12,785 nt of DNA from Brachionus koreanus (taxonomy: Eukaryota > Rotifera > Eurotatoria > Ploima > Brachionidae). The stretch is taken from NCBI GenBank assembly GCA_016987375.1, contig PJRA01000313.1, positions 198,988 to 211,772 of the forward strand, written 5' to 3'. Under the pieces are notes generated by a model, which did no database searches, had not been told where the DNA came from, and worked only from the letters and a program-made list of their open reading frames with translations. Positions 1 through 9,173 of this stretch are shown piece after piece. The position numbers and the translations under genes were made by a program. How positions within the stretch are numbered: the stretch's first letter is position 1; every line of letters starts with the position of its first letter.

Positions 1-177
1 AAATTCAAAATAATATTTCAAACAATTCACTTTAGACTTTATAATATTACAACATTCCACAAATGTTTATTAATCGTGCTATGGAATGTAATTGAAAAAG
101 ATTATTCTTATTACCTTATTTTGAAATTTAGCTCTTTATTATTTTATTATAGATATATTTTTTTTTAAATAATTAAA

Positions 178-233
178 GTGTGAAAGTAAAATTTATATTT
201 TCATTTAAAAAAGCCCAGCTTTTATTTTCACAC
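178..233. repeat. imperfect inverted repeat (hairpin)
   Basis: The 14-mer GTGTGAAAGTAAAA at 178-191 is matched by the reverse complement of 220-233 at 13 of 14 positions. The spacer is 28 nt and contains the only GC-rich bit nearby (GCCCAGC). AATTAA outside each arm extends the symmetry with a small gap. It could be a remnant of a MITE or a chance palindrome in AT-rich DNA; no flanking target duplication was found. Confidence 0.5.
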
Positions 234-718
234 ATCTTAATTTTGTATTTAGTTGAACAAATTAAATAATTTTTAAAAAAATTTTCTTCAATCAGAAATC
301 TGAAATAAAAAATATTGACTAAAATTGATTAATTTTTGTTACTAAATATGCTTATTTTCATGAAATAAAGAGTAAAAAAATGAATTTACAAAGTGGGTCT
401 TAAAATCCATCCGATATTTGAATGTTAAAAATGTAAAAATAATTAAAATAGATTAGAAAAACAATATTTAATAATCAAGTTAAATAATAATAAATTGATT
501 TTTATAATTAAAAATAAAAAAGTTCATTTTTTTTATTTGACACTTCTCATTCATTTGTATCCATCAACCTGTTATTCCATTTTGTTAATCGAAATTCTTT
601 TTGGATGCCTTACTTTTTAAAACATGTCCTTCGAAAAATCATTGTTTCGCTCTACTCTCATTCAGTAAATTAAATTCTATGTTTTTTTATTTTTTTAAAC
701 ACGGTGAACGAACAAAAG

Positions 719-771
719 GAACGGTGTCGATTTGACACCTTTTTTAATGCTCTATATCTTTGATACCGTTC
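719..771. repeat. GGTGTC/GACACC hairpin with a second inverted partner
   Basis: GGTGTC (723-728), loop GATTT and GACACC (734-739) form a perfect 6-bp GC-rich stem followed by six T's (740-745). In addition GAACGGTGTC (719-728) pairs 9 of 10 with GATACCGTTC (762-771), so two alternative folds exist. A hairpin of the same design, a G/C stem followed by T's, lies at the far right end of the window (12757-12779). No gene is associated; function unknown. Confidence 0.5.
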
Positions 772-1102
772 ATCAGATTTTCAAAAATCCAATTTTATTT
801 TAAAACATTTATTTTTACTAACAGACTCAGTAAATTTTAGGTGTATATGATCAATTTTTTATAAGATATATGATGATAAAAAAAGTAGCCAGTAACCGAT
901 CCTTTAGATGTTAAAATGTAGTTGACGGTTTAATTGAAGAAAAAATGAATTTTTATTTAAAATTAATTGTAATAATTGTAATAATTTTAATAGTAAAATA
1001 ATAATTAAAAGGGATCATCAGAAATCAAGATAAAATTAGATTAAAATATAAAATGTAATAAAGATAGCAGACACTGATCATTTCTATAAAAATTAATTTT
1101 TA

Positions 1103-1342
1103 TTAAAACATCAAGATAAATAAATTTAGAAGCAGTTTGATGTTAAGATCATCGATCATTGTACCATATATTTGACTCATCTCTCTGTAAATGCGATATG
1201 TAAACCCCCATTAGTTCTATTAGCCGTTAAAGTGTGATAATAATTTGCAAGTGCTAAGCTGCCTGCACAAGAAGATATTTGCTTAATCAAAGCTTTCAAA
1301 TTTACCATCAGGAAATACCAATTTATTCCAGTTTACTGAACT
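1103..1342 (-). pseudogene. frameshifted coding-like segment, unrecognised
   Basis: Three overlapping minus-strand frames look protein-like and are collinear. The first is open at 1342-1286 (ending ...VFPDGKFESFD, stop 1283-1285). The second is a 43-codon frame with ATG at 1308 and TGA at 1177-1179 (contains SSCAGSLALANYYHTLTANR). The third is open from 1210 to a TAA at 1103-1105 (contains FTYRIYREMSQIYGTMIDD). The second and third frames meet at the five-G run of the minus strand (1205-1209), where one missing G would explain the shift. AATAAA (1104-1099) overlaps the last stop, as expected for the 3' end of a gene. I do not recognise the family. It may be a decayed gene, a gene with assembly indels, or chance. 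Confidence 0.33.
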
Positions 1343-1656
1343 TTATTTTATATTAAAAAAATATCAATTTTTAGTCTGAGTTTTAATTAAATTTTATCTA
1401 TTTTATTTTTAATTTTTTGTTTATTTGTAGACAAATTAAATCTAATCAACTTATATGAAAGAAATAAACAAAAGGTAATTATAATAATTGCATGACTGCA
1501 CTGATAAATTTAAATAATTTTCTAAACTAAAAGCTTTTTATTTAAATTGCATAATTTAGATAATTTTAAAATAATAATGAATAATAAATTTTATTAAACA
1601 AAAAAGGATTTATACAAATTATCAGTTTAATCATTTGAGTCAATTAATGATTAAGT

Positions 1657-2202
1657 CTAAAAATGTTCAATCTGATATTTTCCTTTTATTAGATCAGTCC
1701 TAACAAAATATCTTTGATTATGATCAGGTCTAGTCGGCTTTTGGATAAATAAAAACTGCTTGCCCTCAGTGTAGCCTATCGGCTTTAATTTTAGAATCGA
1801 ACTCTGATTCGAATTCACTGATTTTAATTTATATTCGGTTTGAATTTCAACTGTCTGTTGCCAATTTACAACTTTTTTGCCAACATTAGGCTCAATAAAG
1901 TCTTTAGGGTCCGATCTAAAATACTTTATGTAAAAAACTCTTTTTCCACTTTGAAAATTTGGTTTATTCGCTCTGTTATGTTGCTCGTTCATTTTTGATA
2001 TTTTAACATTTCTTTTCTTGTTTACATTTAAGCCTGGTGTTTTCCGATATGATTTTTTTGTGTTCTTTTTAATAGCTGGTCGGAACATTGCATTCCGTGT
2101 GGCCTCAGCTATTTCGTCATTATAATCTGAAATAGTTAGAGAGGGTAGACTGTCCAAAAAGACTCTATCATACAAAGACACTTGTTTTTTGTTAGATCCC
2201 AT
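1657..2202 (-). CDS. hypothetical basic protein, 181 aa, single exon
   Basis: I do not recognise this protein. The frame is open from ATG at 2202-2200 to TAG at 1659-1657. An in-frame TAA lies 13 nt upstream (2215-2217), so the start is not truncated; a GTG one codon upstream is not a plausible eukaryotic start. Residues 1-40 are mixed and acidic to neutral (LYDRVFLDSLPSLTISDYND). Residues 41-88 are strongly basic, about 16 K/R in 48, with NLS-like clusters KKNTKKSYRK and NKKRNVK, and probably disordered. Residues 89-181 are richer in aromatic and beta-forming residues (VFYIKYF, KQFLFIQKP, QRYFVRTDLI) and may be a small folded domain. There is no signal peptide or membrane segment. AATAAA on this strand at 1595-1590 lies about 60 nt past the stop and could be its polyadenylation signal. 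Balanced codon use and length in such AT-rich DNA argue for a real gene; nuclear or nucleic-acid binding is only a guess from charge. Confidence 0.65.
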   Translation of the reverse strand: MGSNKKQVSLYDRVFLDSLPSLTISDYNDEIAEATRNAMFRPAIKKNTKKSYRKTPGLNVNKKRNVKISKMNEQHNRANKPNFQSGKRVFYIKYFRSDPKDFIEPNVGKKVVNWQQTVEIQTEYKLKSVNSNQSSILKLKPIGYTEGKQFLFIQKPTRPDHNQRYFVRTDLIKGKYQIEHF

Positions 2203-2217
2203 CACTTCAAAACTTTA

Positions 2218-2990
2218 AAATATAAAATCTATTTAAAATAAAAAAATGATTGAGTTGTAAAAAAAGATAAAAATATATGTAAATTTATAAACTAGTGAAA
2301 AAAGCTAAACCAATTTATAACCAATAAAAATATGTGATTTTATTTTGAGCCTTAATTGAAGCTGATTGCTGTAGAGTAATTATGAAAAAAGCCTAATGTA
2401 AAAAAATTTCAAACAAAATCCTCAATTCTATCTATTTGTAAATTAAATAAATTCTATTTATTATAATTTATTTTTGGTATTTTAAATGTTTTTTTTTTCT
2501 TTTTTTGTTTAGAATATTGAACATTTAAATTTGATTAGATTTTTAATTTCCTCCAATTTAAATTGAATTAAATTTTAAACAAATCTTTTTGACTTAACAA
2601 AAAGCAAAAATAAATTAAGTATAGTATTTTTTGATAAAAAAGAAAGCTCATATTTTTTATAAATTTAACCATACTGTTGAATTTGAGGAAAGTATAATAG
2701 ACAAATGTTAACACTTGATTATTTAATACAAGCATAAAACGGGATATGGCCAAAAAAATAAATTAAAAAAACTAGGTTGAATTAATTTATAAGCCAAATC
2801 CATTCAGCAAGTTGTATTTTTTAAAAAGAACAGAATCAAAATTCCTATTTATTCATATTTTTGCCTTACTCAATAAATCCTTTACTTCCTACTTTATAAA
2901 ATTGAGAAAAAACGCATCCATCATAGCTAATATGAAGCCGCGGACTATTTTTTTGATCCATTACTTAATCCTAACAAGTTGTTCTAAATT
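2218..2990. other. AT-rich intergenic DNA, no gene seen
   Basis: Open frames here (about 60 codons on each strand) lack ATG starts where expected, are rich in F/I/L/K/N as random AT-rich DNA is, and match nothing I know. No clear inverted repeats beyond short A/T palindromes were found. Confidence 0.6.
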
Positions 2991-3422
2991 TTAAGCATAA
3001 TTAAGTTTAACATACATCTCTGCTTTCAAAAATTGTCCATTAGTTATCGATTTGTCTACTTTTCGATAAGATAGGAGCTTCTTGTTTTTCACATTCGGGT
3101 TATTACATGCTATTACATTTTTTGCTTTGTCTGGCAAGAACAAGTATCACCCCTCCGGATAGTGTTGTTTGATGAAAAAAATCAATAGCTTTTTGATGCA
3201 TTCATTTGTGTAAACATGTTGGTTAATTGCCAGTCCATTTTCCCTGAAGAAGATTTTTGAGAAACCTTTTGGATTATTTTCAAACTTTTCGTTTTTTGTC
3301 GTAACTAACATCTGAAAGGCATTGAGACACATCAATTGAATAAAATATGCAAAAATTGAAATAGAAAATTCCAAGTCAGTTGGTTTTTTTGTATTCATAT
3401 CCCATTCATTATATATGTGCAA
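2991..3422 (-). pseudogene. decayed Tc1/mariner-like DDE transposase fragment
   Basis: The minus-strand frame is open over about 90 codons down to a TGA at 3149-3147, then stays open for 51 more codons in the same frame to a TAA at 2993-2991. The stretch ENGLAINQHVYTNECIKKLL followed by FFIKQHYPEG, stop, YLFLPDKA resembles the block before and around the second catalytic Asp in Tc1/mariner/IS630 transposases (typically ..AVN..VY...C...LLPFI..HH....FWPDLASSHYA). The Asp codon would be 3131-3129. About 31 codons further, in a shifted frame, LMDNF (3043-3029) could be the worn PIEDFW block holding the third acidic residue. Frame damage and the lack of a clear N-terminal half or terminal repeats indicate an inactive relic. 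The family call rests on remembered motif patterns, not an alignment. Confidence 0.5.
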
Positions 3423-3526
3423 AATTTTGATTTTTTTGAAATGATAAAATTGGAATCAAAACACGCATGAGAAAATGTAAAACAACACTAAATACCATCA
3501 AAATAGACTCGAGTTAACACCTTTTT

Positions 3527-3542
3527 TTTATTTATTTATTTA
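3527..3542. repeat. (TTTA)4 microsatellite
   Basis: Four perfect TTTA units follow a T-run. It is a simple repeat with no evident role. Confidence 0.8.
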
Positions 3543-3570
3543 ATAAAACTAGCTTAATTTGACTCTCTTC

Positions 3571-3684
3571 TTAATTTGTATAGAACCTATGGTAAGGTCC
3601 AAGTAGCTTAGCCTTTTGGACACTCTTTTTTTTGCATTTATTAGTGATTTTCTTCATATGATATTGAACTATCTCACAAATCAT
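3571..3684 (-). other. short coding-like frame, possibly part of the transposase relic
   Basis: ATG at 3684-3682 opens a 37-codon frame ending at TAA 3573-3571. It is basic and contains KKITNKCKKKSVQKAKLLGP, which is compatible with a DNA-binding helical segment of a transposon protein. It lies upstream, on the same strand, of the transposase-like fragment at 2991-3422. That position is where an N-terminal half would be, but no family motif is secure. The ATG sits in the arm of the fold-back at 3682-3809. Confidence 0.22.
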
Positions 3685-3809
3685 GTTTAACTGTTTTTGA
3701 CCGGCCAGCACGCTGACTCTAAACGATGCTCGACCTTACGGTCTCGCATTTAGTTGGCCCGTGCATTCAAAAGGCGAAATCAAATTGGCCTCGGCAATAA
3801 TAAAACATG
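3682..3809. repeat. GC-rich fold-back element with nested stems
   Basis: The outer arms are 3682-3707 (starts CATGTTTAAC, ends GGCCA) and 3786-3809 (starts TGGCC, ends AAACATG); they match imperfectly in inverted orientation. Inside lies a chain of nested perfect stems: TTTTGA 3695-3700 with TCAAAA 3767-3772; GCACG 3708-3712 with CGTGC 3760-3764; CTAAA 3719-3723 with TTTAG 3749-3753; TGC 3727-3729 with GCA 3746-3748; GACC 3732-3735 with GGTC 3740-3743 around a TTAC loop. GGCCA 3703-3707 can alternatively pair with TGGCC 3755-3759. The segment is far richer in G+C than its surroundings. It may be a small MITE or a structured RNA; no target-site duplication was found. Confidence 0.55.
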
Positions 3810-3874
3810 GAATAATGCCAAAAGCATTAAAAAAAGATATTAATTGTATTGAAAAAAGTTTATAAAAATTTTTG

Positions 3875-3880
3875 AAAAAA
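3875..3880 (-). terminator. RNA polymerase III T-run terminator of tRNA-Val
   Basis: On the minus strand six consecutive T's lie four bases past the tRNA 3' end. This is the usual Pol III termination signal. Confidence 0.85.
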
Positions 3881-3884
3881 TAAA

Positions 3885-3957
3885 TACTTCGAGCGAGGAT
3901 CGAACTCGCGACCTTCTGCGTGTAAAGCAGATGTGATAACCACTACACCATCGAAGC
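3885..3957 (-). tRNA. tRNA-Val, anticodon UAC
   Basis: Read on the minus strand, the 73-nt sequence folds as a canonical cytosolic tRNA. The 7-bp acceptor stem is GCTTCGA/TCGAAGT (first pair G-U) with discriminator A. The D-arm contains AGTGGTTATCA, an A-box-like segment. The anticodon stem is TCTGC/GCAGA with loop TTTACAC, giving anticodon TAC at 3924-3922. The T-arm is GCGAG TTCGATC CTCGC, whose B box AGTTCGATCC is one base from consensus. CCA is not encoded, no intron is present, and T6 terminates it. The body closely resembles animal tRNA-Val(UAC/AAC). It decodes GUA/GUG valine codons in cytosolic translation. Confidence 0.96.
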
Positions 3958-4146
3958 TCAAATTTGATTTAAAAAAATTTTATTCAAAAATTTAAAAATA
4001 ATAAATTTCTGTTCAAAAATTAAATTAATAATGCAACTAGACTCAATCGAATTTTTAATTTTTCACTAGAATAAAGCAAGCTTTTATTTATAATTTGTTT
4101 TATATTCAAATATTAACATTTAATTTGAAAACAGTTTTGATTTAGA

Positions 4147-4653
4147 ATGGGTACTGGTACTTCACAGTATATATCGACATTTACCGAGTCGTGGTCGAAT
4201 CCAAATGTGGTCCCAAGTGTTCTCGATAAACCAAAACACGACTCTTTAGAAGGATTCGAATCAGGACGTCAAGAAAGACGTATTTTAATCAGATTTTAAC
4301 TAATTTTTGATTAATAATACAAAATAATTAATTATAGAACGCAAAGCTTCTGAAGAAGATCTCTACTGGGCTAAAATTCCACCAAATAGACGCGATTACT
4401 GTGCTGACCATTTGATAGAGTTACAACGTTGCCGTAAATTAAATTATCCATTTTTGTCTAAATGTGAGCACTACAAACATGATTGGGATCACTGTCAAAA
4501 TGAAGAGTATCAAATTTATTCATAGTTTTTAAATTTTTTCAATTTTTTATTATTTTAAGTACTATTTTACGAATGAAAGAATTTGAGCGCGAGAGACGCT
4601 TGTTGAAACGCGATGAACGTAAGCGTTTAAGTGAAGAAGCTGCTATGGAATAG
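4147..4653 (+). CDS. NDUFB7: NADH dehydrogenase [ubiquinone] 1 beta subcomplex subunit 7
   Basis: Accessory subunit of mitochondrial respiratory complex I, on the intermembrane-space side of the membrane arm. Exons: 4147-4279, 4338-4506, 4560-4653; introns of 58 and 53 bp, both GT-AG. Joined product is 131 aa, against 137 in human. The twin CX9C motif that forms the CHCH fold through Mia40-dependent disulfides is intact: YCADHLIELQRC and KCEHYKHDWDHC. The C-terminal signature MKEFERERRLLKR is nearly identical to vertebrates and follows EDTILR, which matches the human residues across the splice. The N-terminus MGTGTSQ has Gly2 and Ser6, fitting the known N-myristoylation of this subunit. In-frame TGA at 4138-4140 fixes the start. 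An AG one base upstream of the ATG could be a trans-splice or 5'UTR acceptor. AATAAA follows at 4700. The gene converges on the SGK-like kinase. Confidence 0.96.
4280..4337 (+). other. NDUFB7: intron 1 of NDUFB7 (58 bp)
   Basis: Begins GTATTT and ends ATTATAG. It splits a CAA codon after its first base, and the protein continues as ..GRQERQRKASEED. Unspliced reading hits a stop within the intron. Confidence 0.9.
4507..4559 (+). other. NDUFB7: intron 2 of NDUFB7 (53 bp)
   Basis: Begins GTATCA and ends TTTTAAG. It splits a GAT codon after two bases. The joined residues CQNEDTILRMKEFERERR align without gaps to the human CEHRDYVMRMKEFERERR region, which validates both splice sites. Confidence 0.9.
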
Positions 4654-4699
4654 TTTTTAAAATATGTTAAAACAACTCTAATTTTAAAATAGATTCAAA

Positions 4700-4705
4700 A
4701 ATAAA
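4700..4705 (+). promoter_or_regulatory. polyadenylation signal AATAAA of NDUFB7
   Basis: Canonical hexamer 47 nt after the NDUFB7 stop codon, in the 355-bp gap between the convergent gene pair. AATAAA occurs often by chance in this AT-rich DNA, so position is the main support. Confidence 0.5.
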
Positions 4706-4870
4706 AAAATTATTCGTATTTAATTTGTTTATTTTAATCAAAGAAATTTTTAAACATGTCCACAAAAAAACTCAAAATACGAAATGATTTAATTTTATTT
4801 CAAATTCTTGAAATCTTCGTGTAACTTGACTTAGAAAGACAAAAAAATTTTTTCTGAAATTTTTCTAAAT

Positions 4871-4876
4871 TTTATT
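4871..4876 (-). promoter_or_regulatory. candidate polyadenylation signal of the SGK-like gene
   Basis: AATAAA on the minus strand about 130 nt past the kinase stop. A second copy (5004-4999) is only a few bases past the stop and less likely. The rest of 4654-5008 is plain AT-rich 3' flanking DNA. Confidence 0.35.
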
Positions 4877-5008
4877 TTTACAATGTGAAATAAATTTAGA
4901 ATTAAAAAAATTAAATTTTTGTTTCAAATTAATTGATTTTTTAAATTTTGTTTCAATCACTTTTTTTAGCTGTATTCCACAAAAATTAAATTTCAATTTT
5001 TATTATTT

Positions 5009-6737
<1,729 letters not shown>

Positions 6738-6812
6738 TTTTTATTTCTGAATGAGTTAATAGCGTTTTCAATTTTAAATAAAAGTAGATAAAAAAATTAT
6801 GTAATTTTAAAC

Positions 6813-6917
6813 TTAAGTGATAAAATATGAGTTTATCTTCAAGTTTTTTAGTTGTCTTCCATCATTTTCGTATGCATTAAAAAGTTTCTTTATCTGTAAA
6901 TAGTTTAAGAATTTCAT
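6813..6917 (-). other. short coding-like frame upstream of the SGK-like gene
   Basis: A minus-strand frame runs from ATG 6917 to TAA 6815-6813 (34 aa, contains LQIKKLFNAYENDGRQLKNL). It is open further upstream to an ATTATAG acceptor-like sequence just before KFSDDLMKFL. It has a more protein-like composition than its surroundings. It cannot join the kinase frame directly, because a TAA sits just before the kinase ATG. It may be a relic exon, a 5'UTR uORF or chance. Confidence 0.2.
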
Positions 6918-7084
6918 TAAATCATCTGAGAATTTTCTATAATTCAAAAATAAAATTTCTTAATTTATTATTATTAAGATTTTTTTTTTCTATAGATTTA
7001 AATTTATTCTATTAAATTAATAAAAATACTCTAAGATTTAAAATGTACAAAAGCATTTTTTCATTGATCAACTGCTAAAAGTAT

Positions 7085-7274
7085 GGCACAGCGAAAATAA
7101 TTTTACATTTTTAAATTTTCATACTTTTAGATTTTTTGTGCAGTTTTTCAGAAAATTAAAATAACTCTCTCAAATTATTTGATAAACAAAAAAAATAAAA
7201 AAATTTCTTAAATTTCCGCACAAAAAATTTAAAAATATAAAAATGTAAATATGTAAAATTATTTTCATTTTGCC
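7085..7274. mobile_element. 190-bp MITE with 57-bp inverted repeats and 8-bp TSD
   Basis: The arms 7085-7141 (starts GGCACAGCGAAAATAATTTT, ends TTTTTTGTGC) and 7218-7274 are gapless inverted repeats matching at 48 of 57 positions. The identical 8-mer AAAAGTAT flanks both ends (7077-7084 and 7275-7282), a perfect target-site duplication. The roughly 76-bp centre is AT-rich and non-coding. An 8-bp duplication is typical of hAT, P or Merlin-type transposases; the GGCA terminus is not diagnostic, so the superfamily is left open. Arm divergence suggests an old insertion. Confidence 0.85.
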
Positions 7275-7432
7275 AAAAGTATTCTCTTTTTAATAAATTT
7301 TTTTCTCATTAAATTTAAGAATTATCAATTTTATTTAACATCATGATTGTACACAATGATTTAATGAAGGGTTAGTCCTATTTATACAAGTTTTTTTTTC
7401 AATTAAACTCAAAATTTGTGATTAAAGCCGTT

Positions 7433-7491
7433 ATGATGCAACAAAGCTCGAAAAGCATCATCAAAAATCAATTTCAAAGGATATCCTTTGA
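7433..7491. repeat. stem-loop plus 18-bp perfect palindrome
   Basis: ATGATGC (7433-7439) pairs with GCATCAT (7455-7461) around a 15-nt loop. Just beyond it, 7474-7491 (TCAAAGGATATCCTTTGA) is a perfect 18-bp palindrome. The partly repeated GCTCGA...AAAA...ATCAAT/ATTGATTT words to 7525 suggest a worn fold-back. No coding frame is present. Confidence 0.5.
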
Positions 7492-7886
7492 TCGTTATTT
7501 CTTGCTCGAGAAAAATTATTGATTTCTATCAAATTTAACTTTATATCACAGATTGTTTTATTTTTGTATTGAAAATTCATAAAATTGTTTGATTGATTTC
7601 TTCAAATTATTTATTAATCTAAATATTGTTTCAAATCGATTTTTTTAATTATCAATTTTTAGATATTATTATAAAATATGACTAGATTAAAATTAATTTT
7701 CAACTCAAATTGCGTCATTCTAAATAATTTATTTGAAAATAGTTTAGGCAAAATATTGGTTGGTGGGAATTGGAAAATTAGAACTTTTTTTCAGTCACTT
7801 TATTGTAGTTTTGAAAAAAATAAATTGATAAATTAAATTAATAAGTTGATTTTTTTTAATTTTTGTGAACGCAAGTAGTGAAGAAA

Positions 7887-8068
7887 ATTTAAGCTAAATT
7901 ACGGTATCCTCTTGTTCAATATTGCAGCATCATAAGCCGAAACACATCTTTGATGGATGCATCTAAGATTTTAACACATTTCTTTAGAAAGTGGGGGTAC
8001 ACATGAGCTGTGTATCGATTTGTGATGCTACAATATCGAACAAAGGAATACGGTAATTTAGCTTAAAT
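7887..8068. mobile_element. 182-bp fold-back MITE with about 48-bp arms
   Basis: Arms 7887-7934 (ATTTAAGCTAAATTACGGTA...) and 8021-8068 are gapless inverted repeats matching at 41 of 48 positions; weaker similarity (9 of 12) extends inward to 7946 and 8009. The centre (7947-8008) is unique, relatively GC-rich and includes GTGGGGGTACACATGAGCTGTG. TTAA occurs symmetrically at 7889-7892 and 8063-8066 and could be a TTAA target duplication of the piggyBac/Kolobok kind, but it is also simply part of the palindrome. No longer direct repeat is evident. No coding capacity. Confidence 0.75.
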
Positions 8069-8791
8069 AAATTTTGACTGTTTAACGATTTTATGACTAA
8101 ATTAAAAAGGATGACTATTATTGAAACTTTCAAGAATATCTATTTAATTTATTTTTTTAATATACGTCAATTTTGGCAATGATTGATTTTTTTTAAATTA
8201 TCTATCATGAATTATTCCAAAATAAAATAATGAGATTTTTTTTATTTGAAAATTAAAGCTAAAATATTGTTAATTATAAAATATGATCGATTTATATTTC
8301 AATTTTAATTTTATTAAATTCAAAAACTTTTCTTTTTTTTATCTCAATTAAATGAAATAAATTTTTTAGTAAAATCAGAAAATGAAATGAAATGACTAAT
8401 ATCTAGTGATTTTTATGTCTAAAAAAAAAGTTCTTATTTACTTTTTTTAGAATTACTATCATCAATTAATAATATTTTATTATTAACATAAATTTTTTTT
8501 TGATTTTTTTTAATTGTAAAGCCTTTTAATTAAAAAATTAAAATTTAAAAAGAAAAAATAAAAACTTAATTTTAGAACAGATTAATATATTTAATTTTTA
8601 ATAGGTTTTTGAATAGCTCATCTAATTAGAACTTGTCTAATTTGAACGTACGGTCAACACTATTTCTAAGTTTTTTGGCATTTTCAAAAATCTCGAAGAA
8701 ATTTAAATAAAAAAATCACCAATTTTTATGTACTTGAATTCTTCAAATAATATTTTAGTGTTATTCAATTTTAGTTTTATTTATTAAATAA
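8069..8791. other. AT-rich intergenic DNA, nothing recognised
   Basis: Long A and T runs and frequent stops in every frame. The only less AT-rich word is GAACGTACGGTCAACACT near 8644. No repeats with clear ends were found. Confidence 0.6.
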
Positions 8792-8799
8792 AATATTTG

Positions 8800-9165
8800 G
8801 GTTGTGTGAAATTTGGTACAAAATAAAAATATAGAACAAAAATATACGCTTAAAAAGCTTATAACTTTTTAGCCTGAATGCTTTTAATTAGTTCTGTAAG
8901 CGCAACAAACTGCATCATACTTAGTTGCACCACTAGTCAAAGTCCGCTAATGATGTGCAAAGTCTCTGCAAAATGCACGATAGACAAATTTGTCAAAATT
9001 TTAATTATGCCAAGTCTGCAGAGTTTTTACAGATTTTTCATAATAGTGCAACTTTTAATGTTGCACAATGTTTCATTTACAGAAATTGCTTTTTACTTTT
9101 TAAAGAAAAGTTGCAAGAATTTTTAACATTTTGTTCTGTTCTGTTGTACTAAATTTCACAAAACT
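8800..9165. mobile_element. 366-bp non-autonomous DNA transposon with 8-bp TSD
   Basis: Termini 8800-8821 (GGTTGTGTGAAATTTGGTAC AA) and 9144-9165 are inverted repeats matching at 19 of 22 positions. The 8-mer AATATTTG flanks both ends exactly (8792-8799 and 9166-9173). The interior has higher G+C and repeated TTGCAC/GTGCAA words (for example GTTGCAC near 8923 and near 9060, GTGCAA near 8956 and 9047) plus a perfect palindrome GACAAATTTGTC, so it can fold extensively. Open frames of 65-82 codons inside have no recognisable product and are probably fortuitous. The 8-bp duplication suggests hAT-like mobilisation; the terminal bases are not a standard hAT end. Confidence 0.75.
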
Positions 9166-9173
9166 AATATTTG

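Larger units (their letters stand above)
1..1102. other. AT-rich intergenic DNA without a convincing gene
   Basis: All six frames are broken by frequent stops and the sequence is dominated by A/T runs. The recognisable structures are an inverted repeat at 178-233, a short tandem of TAATAATTG-like units around 963-985 and a hairpin pair at 719-771, listed separately. I see no homology to a known gene here. Confidence 0.7.

Noticed and set aside
624..668. Short plus-strand frame MSFEKSLFRSTLI with a GTAAAT donor-like end
   Set aside because: Only 14 codons, no matching acceptor exon found downstream.
2203..2205. GTG as the start of the 1657-2202 gene
   Set aside because: Non-ATG starts are not expected in a eukaryotic nuclear gene and the next codon is ATG.
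2568..2994. About 60-codon frames on both strands
   Set aside because: Composition is F/I/L/K/N-rich as expected from random AT-rich DNA; the 2812 frame starts at TTG; no motif.
8878..9152. Two overlapping frames of 82 and 65 codons
   Set aside because: They lie wholly inside the 366-bp non-autonomous transposon, overlap each other in different frames and resemble nothing known.
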